A program made the translations under genes and the position numbers. This document shows, piece after piece, positions 10,370-22,300 of a stretch of DNA of 64,000 bases. Origin of the DNA: Topomyia yanbarensis (lineage: Eukaryota; Arthropoda; Insecta; Diptera; Culicidae); assembly GCF_030247195.1 (NCBI RefSeq), contig NC_080672.1, positions 393,221,037 through 393,285,036 on the forward strand, given 5' to 3'. Below the pieces are notes generated by a model. That model saw only the letters and a program-made list of their open reading frames with translations. It had not been told where the DNA came from and did no database searches. Each line of letters starts with the position of its first letter. The stretch's first letter is position 1.

Positions 10370-13300
10370 ACAAATAAATAAATAAATAATCAAATAAATA
10401 AATAGATAAATAAATGAATAAATAAGCGTCGGATAAAAAAAAACCTTCAGTGTGCCATTTCAAGGTACACACTAAATTATTATTCGACTCCCAAACTAAA
10501 AAACACACACAGTAAACACTAATGAAGCACAAAAATTTAACTCTATCAAGGACAGCTTTATATAAAGCTGGTATAGCGCATGCACGCTTTAAAAATCATC
10601 GAAACATGTACGTTTTACATAACCATTTAGTGCTATAATAGAGCAAATTTAAAACTAATATAATGCTAATGCAATGTAGTGATATTATTCGTTATGCATC
10701 TTCTCTCGAGTATTATGCTCGACATATTTCATTGCAGTGGCGTAGCCAGAAATTTGGTTTGGTAGGGGAGAGTCTTTGATGAAAATTGCTGTTGTTTTTT
10801 TTTTTTTTTTTAATTTTGATTATAGAGGTTTTAACCTTAGGATCATTCACTTCTTTTCGGGTTAGATCTCTTTTGGAAAAATCTCTAACCCTATGCGGGA
10901 TTGGGAATCGAACCCAGGTGAGCAGAGTACAAAGTAATCGATTTACCAACTACGCTATGCTCGTCCCTTGTTTTTTTCGAAAACGGTAAAATTTAATTTA
11001 AGTTGAATAAATTAGTGAACGTTCAGAAACAAAATTAGTCTAATAGAGGCCGTTTATATTTTTTTAATATGTCAATAAAGTCAAAGGATGCAAATACAAA
11101 GTGCAATAAATGTTCAAAAACTTTTCTAACGGTCAAAATCACATAATTTCGAAATCATCGATTTTTAAATTTTAGCAACTTTGAAGACATAACACATAAG
11201 ACACATTCAACATAAAAAGCTCATACTTTGATATAATAAGTTTGGTGATGAAAACTCCTAGAAGTGATTATGGCGAAGTAACTTTCAAAAATAGTAAGAG
11301 ATTCGTTGTCTTCAGTATAGTTGTTGATAATGTCCGTTTAAAAATTTTGTAGAAAATATGAAGGCTACATAAATGTAATATATTGATATACAAATCAATA
11401 TTTAAGAAATTTTCTTAGTCAGTTATTTTCAATAAAACTAGACTTTAGAGACTACCTTGTATAGAACGTGAATTTATTTGTTTATAAACAGCAGAAGAGA
11501 TTTATCAATTACAGTAAGTTCAGAATAACTTGTTTTAAAAGTTTTATTTCACACAGACCGGACTAAGTCGCAAAACCTTCAAAAATGAGATAATCATAGC
11601 GCTGGATAAAGAATTTCTTCAGGTACATTCGACTTTCAGCTGATTTTTTTATTCATTTCGTTTATTTGATAGGCACAAATGCGTTAGCTTGGCGGTGCCA
11701 AATTCTTTTGTTTTTACATTTTGGATATTTTAAAACTAGGAGGTTACAATGTTACAAAATATTTTTTTTTAAAGGAGAAAAATTTTACAGCTATCTTAAG
11801 ACTAGAAATAAGATTCTATATAAAAGAGAGGGGGCAAAAGTCTCAGCTGATTTGAAATGTGCTACAATAAGCAAGAATTATAGCAAAAATTAATTTCAAA
11901 ATATAATGTAAAGGATTCTGCGATTCAAACTTTAAACTTGTTTTTCTCAAAATCAATACAATGTCACTTAGTCCGGTCTGACTTAACACATATAGTCAAA
12001 TATATTTCGATATTCTGTACACGAAGTATATTCACAATTAGTTATGGAATGTTCACCAATTTTTTTTCGTTTTTATTACATTAGTTTACAAGAATAATGA
12101 AACTGCGAGAAAAGGTATCTTCTAGACTAATTGTGGGTTGCTGAACACGAAAACAACATTCATTTTTTTTTGTTCAAAAAAGCGTTTTTGTGATTTTCTC
12201 AAAAAGCTTGTTTTTGAGAACTTTTTTTTAGTTTTTAGTGGATATTTCGTATGAAAATCATCCAATTAATTCGATCAATATCCAGGTTGAAAGGTGCTGA
12301 GATGCCCTTTCCAAAAACATATAATATTTGTCAATCGTATGTAAATTTTTTAGTGTTGACAGCGACTAAAGTTTAAAAAAACCTGTTTAATACACCTAGC
12401 GGTTTACTATACAGGGTGTTTGGTTCATGGTTAAGAATCTCTCGGGGGGTGATAGACTGCCATATTTGGAGAAAAAAATTGTGCTACACATACCATCAAA
12501 TCTCAACCGTTACAGAGTTATTGAACCTTTTGTGTAAAAGACTTATTTGTCTTAAAATACCTCTAACTTTAAAAGTATACTTTGTAGTTTAAATGTATCA
12601 GTTCCATTCGAAAGGTGAGAAAATTTCCTATTGAATGGTGTTCTCATATCTTTTAAGTAATTAGTTTTAATTACCTCTTAGCTGTAAAGTAGTTAAAAGT
12701 TAGTGTTTTTGAGGAGGTTTTTGCTAATTTTCTCGAAATAATGAAGTATGATTATAGCAATATCCATTATCCAAAAGTTGGGTTTTAGGACGATTCATGA
12801 TTTGTTCTTGGACGTTATATTTCTATCTCTTCTCATTTCTTTGTAATTTCATTACTATACTTTTCCTGTAATCGACTTGCAAGTGCTTAAAAGACTCTAA
12901 TCTAAAAAATATGCTTTATATCGTTATTTACAAGATTTCATTGGAAAGCTGAGAAAATGTCCTATCAGTGTATGTACAAATATCTTTTATTTAAGTGTAC
13001 TAAATGATTTTTTACTAACGAAATAACTCAAAATGTGTGTTTTTTGGAGTTTTTTAATTATTCTAATTATTAAAAATTTATCGTTACTATTGTTCATTTG
13101 ATGCCCCTTAATGTTCTCTATAACTTTTTATTAGACACTTTGTCTATATCTCTTTTCATTTTGCTACTATTTAATAGTTAACACAGCATGAGCTCGCCAC
13201 AAATGTAGTGGGTTCGAAATCGTTATTTTTGCATATGAAACGATGTGATAAAAACGATTTTGCGTCGAAACCAAAAGAGATAATTAAATGGAGTCAAAGA

Positions 13301-16300
13301 AAGAACTGTAGAACTTGCTGAGATGCATTGTTTCCATGATAATAATGGTGATGTTTATTATTTACTATTTTAAGAAAATTAACGAAAATGCTAATAATAG
13401 CACTAACTTTAAACTAATTTACTTTTAAAAGAATACTAAATTCACTTAACTAAAAGGTATTAATACATTTTTCACTGTAAAATTTTCCTGGCTTTCGAAT
13501 AAAAAGAAAAATAAAGTACAATAAGTGCCGTAATTTTTCAATTAGAGCTGGTACTAGTGAAAATGAGATAAAAATATCCAAGTTGAATAACCCAAAATCA
13601 TGAAAATAAGAAAAGGTAAGTGTATCATGTCAAAGAACAAATTAAGCAACTCATCAAGACTGACAATCTGAATTATTAAAATGATGAGTTTAACTATTAG
13701 GATTTTCAAGAAATGATCGAAAAATCCTTTGAAATTGTTTAATTTTCAATAAATTACTTTGAAAAGACTACTTAAACTCATTAGCTGAAACATGTGAGGG
13801 CATCACTCAATTCGAAATTTTCTCACCTTTCGAATGGAACTAAAACATTTAAAATACAAAGTATACTTTTAAAGTTAGAGGTATTTTAAGACAAATAAGT
13901 TTTTTACACTAAAAGTTCAATAATTCTGTAACGGTTGAGATTTGATGGTATGTGTAGAACAATTTTGTCTCCAAATATGGCAGTCTATCACCCCCCGAGA
14001 GATTCTTAACCATGAACCAAACACCCTGTATACTACAGAATTTGAGTTTCTCCGAATCGCCATCCCATCCAATGTTGTTAGGTTGCCGATTGATTTGTCC
14101 GTCAACTTTCCCTTTCCTTTCCCACCGATACCCTTGTTTTCTTCTTCAGTTTTCGTAATCTCGTTCTCATACGCTTCTCAACGTGTCCGATGCATTCTTC
14201 CTTTCGTACGATAATCTCGTCCCAAAACCAAGAAAAACAAGAAACCATTCACAGACGCTCACATATACATAAACCGTCAAGAATGGGCCGGTGAATTCTT
14301 TAAACAATGATTTTTCCATAGACATGCGTCATCGTGGTGCGCCGCGCTTAGTATCTCAGAAAGAGCCGGAGATGGGTACCTTTTGTTTCCTAGAAACATG
14401 CCAAGGAATATGATTTTCACCAAATCTTTTTTGTGGCGTATTTTCAGATACATATAGATTGAAATTAACCATTGAAAACCATGAAAGTAGAAGATCCCCT
14501 TTTGGGATGGACTAAAGTAGAGTACCCGAGCAAAAAAAATCAAGAAATTTCTTTAGTGGGCCGAATTCTTCGGCAAAGTTTTAGAATATTATGTTTTGAA
14601 TAACTTCGTGTAAGATATCACAGACATCAGACCTCATTTTAGAAGTGAAATTGTTGTTTTTTTTGTAAATTTGACCCACAAATCAGTTCTTTGATTTTTC
14701 CATGCTAAAAACTTTAATTGATTAATTTAATATGTTCTACAAACTTACTGGTATCACTAATACACAGCTTTTTGTAGAAGGAACTAACAACTTAATATCA
14801 ATATTTTGGCTTCTACAACTATTTTTCATATAAATTTGCACTATTTTTATCAAAGATTACTGTTTTTGGGCACATTTGTGCAGCCAAACTTTGGCTATTC
14901 CGATACTCTATTAATTTAATTTAATATCACCTAGAAACAGGATATAGTGGGACGCATTGTTTGGCTGACTATACGACGGTTTGTAGCATAAAATATGTTT
15001 ACATTATTTTTAATTTATATACATTATTACCTATTAACAAAATGTTATATTTTGCACGCACTTACTAGCATGTAGAACTTATTGAGTTGATCAATTACGG
15101 TTACAATACGGAAAAGTGAACAAAAATTAAAAATGTTGAAGTTAAACTGCCAAAGAAAAATGAATTCGGCTCAAAAAATAAATCTACAGTATTTATGTGT
15201 ATGGTATTTTCGACAAAATTGTTCCAAATACAATATTTGACAACTTTGCTGAAGACCTTAACTATTTAAACATGATTTTTTAGATCCCGTACTAGTTTAA
15301 CCATTAAGGTAAATTCTACAAATTCATAAAAGTAGAACAATACCTATTTGAGGCCTTAAATATTATAGAACCTAGGCGTCCTTGAAAAAATATTCACAAT
15401 ATAAACCTATCATATCTATTTTTTTAGATGGTTTAGAACTTCAGCAAAGTTGTATAATATTCGATTTCGAACATTTTTGTTGAAATTACCTTATACTTTC
15501 AGTACATTTATTTTTTAAGCCGAAATCGTCATTCTTTGGAAGCTCAATTTCATAATTCGTATTTTTCCTAACTTTTTCATGTTGTAACCGTAATTGATCA
15601 ATTCAATATGTACTATATGCTTGTAGCTGCGTGTAAAATATAACATTTTTGTAATAGCTAATAATGTATATACATTAAAAATAATATAAACACAGTTTAT
15701 GTTATAAACCGTCGTACACGAATGGTCCGCCATATCTGCTTCCGTGCGTGTGGGACCAAGATTCACACTAAAGAGCCTCTTTATTTCTACTGTTTGAGGT
15801 GTGCAGCAATGGAGTTGAATACACGTATGGGAGCAAAAACAAAAAATTGGAGTGAAGAGGTTTATTGTGAAAAAGAAGAGCGGTGGTTCGCATGAAAAGT
15901 GCAAAGAGCGTTTTTTATTGGTCTCTGTATTTGCCCTGAGGTGCATTTATTCCCTGATTAAATTTATTCTAGGAATAATAGAGTATCGTAATAGCCAAAG
16001 TTTAGCTGTACAAAAGTGCACAAAAAAGAAATCTTTGATGAAAATAGTGCAAATTTATATAAAAAATAGGATTTAAAATAAACTTTGAAAATTTGGTACA
16101 ATAAGTTACAATAAAAAAACGTTATTCTGAGAAAATAGGGTGAACGGATAAATAAGGAACATATTTGTCACTTAAATTGCCGTAACAAACAAACAAGATG
16201 CACCAGGGTTTCCAAACTTCGAGAAAAATCATCGATTATGTTTTAAAATAAACGCTGAAAATCTGGAGCAATTTTTGTGAATAGAAAAAAAGTTATCCAA

Positions 16301-19300
16301 AAAATAGTAGGGTGAACGTATAAATGTGGGACACCACTTTTTTCACTTAAACTTCCATAACAAACGAACCAAACGCACCAGAGCTTCCAAATTTAGAGTA
16401 ACATCGTTGATAAGGTTTCAAAACAAACACTGAAAATTTGGTGCAGTTTGGTCGAAAGATAAAAAAGTTATCCTGAAAAAACGGGGTGAACGTATAAATA
16501 TGGGACACACTGTATGTTTGAAAACTTCTATCATGTGCTCGATTTCTACCAAGTCTCAAAATTTTTCGAACTCTTTCAAGAAAATTATGAATTTTCATAT
16601 AAACGTATGAAAAAATATATATGGGAAGAGATAAAAAATGATGCAAACTTGAAGTCGACCTTCGCGGATTTGAGCCAAATTTGGAGGAATTGTTCATCTA
16701 GGGCCAATATATAAAAACCCAAATTTTTGTACTATGCTATATTTCACCCTAAGGAGGAAAATTTGGTAAAAACCAAAATTTCTCACTATGGTGAAAATTT
16801 GTTGGTAAAAACCAGTCTTTGTACAGGAGGGCACAAATCCTTATTTCATACTTAGTTGAGTTTTGGCTTCGCCTCATCAGAAACCGACACTAACTTATTG
16901 TCGGAATATTTTCACCCTAGTGAGAAATTTTGGTTTTTACCAAATTTTCCTCCTTAGGGTGAAATATAGCATAGTGCTTTCGCATAGGCCTGCTAAGCCA
17001 AGACAAGTTTCGGCTTCACTTGTGTCTCATCGGCATAAACAGAACTTCTGCTCGAACGGGACATCACGTTTGATCAGTCGTTTGATTGAAACACATAGTG
17101 TGTTTTAGTTTTAAGGGATTTGCGTCAAGCCGGCGCTAATCTATTCCGACAATACGTTAGTGTCGGTTTCTGAAGAGGCGAAGCCGAAACGCAACATAGT
17201 ACAAATTTTTGTGTCAATTGAACCGCCCCTCGGGTCATGGAAGCACCCCCCGTTTTGGCAAATTGCCAAAACCCTTGATTTTCTTTTGCTCATATTTCCG
17301 GTTATATGTACTCTAGAATCAAACTGCAAGATTGCTTTTGAAGAAAATTGTCTAAATTGTCTAGTCTAGGAGTCTAGAAAAAATATTATTTTTTGGCGGC
17401 CGTGCTGCCAACAATGCGATTTTTTCAGTTAAATATTAAAAGTTAATTTTTCTCTCAATACATATATTTTAATTTTGAAAGTTCTAATGCCATCGCGTTC
17501 CTCAGACATTTTTACATAAAAAACACTTATCATCCCAATATAATATGAGCGCATCCTGAGATATACCGTTTTGAAGGGAAAAACTCGCATTTTCTCATTT
17601 AAAAATCCATTTTTATTGGCCAAAATTGAGAAAATCTTCAAACAGTCATTAAAATCTCTCCCGACCCTGACCTGCTAGAAGCAAACCAAAAACGTAGTTT
17701 TTCATCATTTCGCGTCTACTTCACGAAAAATTACGTTTGAACTCAAAATACTCAAGTTGGTTCTTTAGTGTTGTGCGCTTGCGATTTTATATGGGAAATT
17801 GCGGTTTTTTTTCTATTCAAAACGGTGTATCTCAGGATCCGCTCAAATTATATTGAGATTATAAGTGTTTTTTATGTAAAAATGTCTGACGAACACGATG
17901 GCATTAGAATTTTCAAAATTAAAATATATGTATTGAGAGAAAAATTAGATTTTAATATTCAACAGAAAAAATCGCGCGGCCGCCAAAAATTAATATTTTT
18001 TTCTAGCTCCTTAAACAATTTTCTTCAAAAGCCATCTTGCCGTTTGATTCTAGAGTAAATAGAACCGGAGATATGATCAAAAGAAAATCAAGGGTTTTGG
18101 CAATTTGTCGAAACGGGGGGTGCTCCCATGACCCGAGGGGTGGTTCAATTGTTATAAAAATTTGGGTTTTTATATATTGGCCCTGGACGAACAATTCCTC
18201 CAAATTTGGTTCAAATCCGTGAAGGTCGATTACACGTGCCTTGATCACTTCGCGTGGAATGACCCATATAAATATAAATATAAATATAAATATAAATATA
18301 AATATAAATATAAATATAAATATAAATATAAATATAAATATAAATATAAATATAAATATAAATATAAATATAAATATAAATATAAATATAAATATAAATA
18401 TAAATATAAATATAAATATAAATATAAATATAAATATAAATATAAATATAAATATAAATATAAATATAAATATAAATATAAATATAAATATAAATATAAA
18501 TATAAATATAAATATAAATATAAATATAAATATAAATATAAATATAAATATAAATATAAATATAAATATAAATATAAATATAAATATAAATATAAATATA
18601 AATATAAATATAAATATAAATATAAATATAATCAAGCACAGTTACTAACGACACCAAGAGGAATAAGTACAGTAAATCTTGAAATGAATTCCTCCCTAAA
18701 CATTTGAACCCAACTATCTAGGAATGAAGCATTTGGAAGAAAATATGATTGATAGTAACTCATAAGCTATATTTCTTTGATAGCCTAAATTGGGGCATTG
18801 CGAATGTTTTACCTCGAATGTGCCACACAAAACCCATCTCCATATAGCGTCACATGTGCACACGATACTCACTGTCCTCTTGACGTATGCAGCAGCAGCG
18901 TCACCAGCGTACTGGCCCCAGGGCACGTGCAGTTGTTCGCCAGTAGGGCGTATTTGAACTCGTCCTCGCATACAACGTGCTCGGCAAATTTCACGTGCAG
19001 CTTGTTCTCGGGTCTTTGCAAGAAGAAAAAAAAAGCAAAAAATAGAAACATTTTGAAATATTAATAACAACCATCACCATCGTGACAACGGGAACCATTT
19101 CCAGTGCATACCGAAAAATCTGCACATACTGCGGTACGTTAGGCGCAAAATCCTTGACCGCCCACGACCGCAGTATCGTATGCTCGTCGGCGGCCGTCTT
19201 GTCGGCGTAGTTTCGCGCCGCCAGGATGAAGCACGCCTCCGCCTCAGCCATCCGGGCCCGGGCCAGATCACCGTCCTTTAGGCAAGATCCCTGTTGAAAG

Positions 19301-22300
19301 AACACGAAGGAAACGAGCATCATTAATTTCATTAGCCTCTAATTAAACGCTTTCAATGGGCGACATTGCCAGGCACTACAATGCAGTCCACCAAAAAAAA
19401 TTCATTTCTTGTCCTGTGTCAAATTGTAAAACAGATAGCAGCAGTTTGCGATTCAATTGCCACTCACCTGAATGTAGATGACTCGTTGGGCCCAGATTGG
19501 CACCTGCAGTATCATCCGCATCGTCGTGTCCAGCTCCATCGGACTCAGCAGCACCACGTAGTAGTCCTGCAGCAGTGGGTGGGCATAGAATTCGTTCAGG
19601 AAGTCCATGATGGTGTCGGCGTGCAACGTGGTGGAACAGACGACCACATGCTTCTCGCTTTGGGCCCGGTGGGATGAATAGCTACCGCCCAGTTTCTGCC
19701 GTTCCATCCACGTGAAGGCCAATTGTTCGAACTGTGGGCGAGAGAGAGAGAGAGGAACAGAGATAGAAAATGAGTGACGAGAAAGGGAAAACGTGAAACT
19801 ACATGGAAATGGAGACGGCTTTTATTTAATTATGTTTCGTATGAATAGCCCATTTTTGGTGGATTGATGGGGGGCAGCTGGGTGGTGAGGGCGCTTTTTC
19901 GGCAGAAATGTAATAACAAAATTCGGTTATGAAAGCTTTTAAAGTTGAGCATTATACATTGCGGATTGTGCACGTGGCACCGAAATACATATAAGCGTAA
20001 TGTGTTTCGTTTGCAATTTATTAAATTCGATTTATAAAACAAGCATTCCGTGAAGGAAAATGAGTAGGACAGCTGCCAGTAGCTCAAAGAAATGAGTCGC
20101 AAGGCAGGAATCACTAGTCAAAAGTAGAAATTAACATCTGTTCGGAGTTTTTAGACTGAATACAAGCGTTTATTGTTCTGGCAAAAAAGCACAAAAATGT
20201 CAACTAATGCACCTGTCACACTTAACTGTACTCCTACTACACTATTAATCTCAAATTTCATAGTTGTTTACGAAGAAATTATCGTATAAGCCTAACTAAC
20301 GTAAATCTGAGTGGCAGCACTGGCGAATCACCCGGACGTGTTGTCGTTAACGTTCAATATTTTTCAAAGTTTATCAGTGATATACAACATAAAATGAAGT
20401 CAATCGTTTAGTAGGTAGTTTTCCTGTTGAGTTACGTGTTAGTAGGTGTGATTTTGTGTGATTACCGAGAAAAGTGTGATTTTGCATAGAAATTTGTCGT
20501 CACAACTTTGCCATTGAAGTATGTGAAGCAAGACGCGAAAAGATACGCCGTTCGTTCCGCTTAGCGCCTGCAGCGACGCCTGAACCTGATTAGCTGTAAC
20601 AATTTCACGGATGGAGAAGAATTCTTCAAGGAAATCTCATGAATTTATTTATTCGTGATCTAACGCTAGTTGTCGACCGCCAGAGAGCATGGAAGTGCAA
20701 TGATGATGTTTTTATTTTCGTCTGTCGAAACACATTGGAAAGTAAATTCTGATTTTTTTAAATTTAATCAATATTATAATTAAATGTTATTTCTTCTAAT
20801 GAAAAGTAATATTGATGAAGAAAATATGTTTCCTACCTCTGAAAAATATCCAGATGGTAAATTTCTTGTTACTTCACTCACATTTGTTCTTCCGGTTTCA
20901 ATTTATACTAAAATGAAATTCAGAGATTGAAATTTCGATAGAAAACACGATGGTGGGCAAAAATCACTGGATTAAAGAGTGTAGTTGTTGGTAGTCGAGG
21001 TTATCCACTGATAAGTCAAATTTCTAGATAAACATTTTCCATATCTAAAACAAACAACCTAACCTCAACAATACAAAAATAATTCCGGATCTCAATAATT
21101 CGTAATAAAATATTGAGTTCAACTGAATGTTTTGGTGTCAAACGAAAGAACGAGTGTTTTCTTATCACCTGTAATCAAGCTTTTTGTGAAACTATGTGAT
21201 ATTTATTTTAAAACAATTAAAATAGAACAACCATCCTATACCATCAATGCAGTGCCATAGTGCCAAAAATGAAATCCAGTTGGCGCATCGAGCGAAAAAG
21301 TTTCACGTTTGAGAGCCAATTGGCTCTCAAACGTGAAACTTTTTCGCTCGAAACGTGATAATTTTCGCTCGATGCGCCAACTGGATTTCATTTTTGGTAC
21401 TAGTCAAATGATGAAAACATTTTCTTGCATTGATGGTATAGGATGGTTGTTCTATTTTAATTGTTTTAAAATAAATATCACATAGTTTCACAAAAAGCTT
21501 GATTACAGGTGATAAGAAAACACTCGTTCTTTCATTTGACACCAAAACATTCAATTGAACTCAATATTTTATTACGAATTATTGAGATCCGGAATTATTT
21601 TTGTATTGTTGAGGTTAGGTTGGTTGTTTTAGATATGGCAAATGTTTATTTAGAAATTGGACTTATCAGTGGATAACCTCGACTACCAACAACTACACGC
21701 TTTAATCCAGTGATTTTTGCCCACCATCGTGTTTTCTATCGAAATTTCAATTTCTGAATTTCATTTTAGTATAAATTGAAACCGGAAGAACAAATGTGAG
21801 TGAAGTAACAAGAAATTTACCATCTGGATATTTTTCAGAGATAGGAAACATATTTTCTTCATCATTATTACTTTTCATTAGAAGAAATAACATTTAATTA
21901 TAATATTGATTAAATTTAAAAAAATCAGAATTTACTTTCCAATGTGTTTTGACAGACGAAAATAAAAACATCATCATTGCACTTCCATGCTCTCTGGTGG
22001 TCGACATCTAGCGTTAGATCACGAATTCAGAGCTGGTGAGATCGTTTCATGTCATTTGTCAATGTTTGTCTACCTTCATAAATATTTTCCTTTTTGTAAA
22101 TAAGTGCCAGAATCAAAAATATTTTTCATTCTGGAAGTGTGAATATATTGCAAATATCCAATTGATACGTGGATATATTCGCGCGGGGCTTATTGTATAT
22201 GAAGGCGGCCTCAGAATGTACGTGTAGGAACAGGCATTCTTGAAATGGATCGTTGAATGTACAATAGAACTGTCCATCTATCGATGAAAACAAATATATC

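Noticed and set aside
10227..10532. Hydrophobic frame with [10 protein letters not shown], like a membrane protein
   Set aside because: It is the AAAT microsatellite read on the minus strand.
10900..10967. Functional tRNA gene
   Set aside because: A and B boxes are present, but the 3' part does not fold back on the 5' end and an A-tailed body follows. It is a SINE head.
18003..18707. Long open frames on both strands (Ile-Phe, Ile-Tyr, Tyr-Lys and Ile-Asn runs)
   Set aside because: They are translations of a stop-free TATAAA array and have no gene-like flanks.
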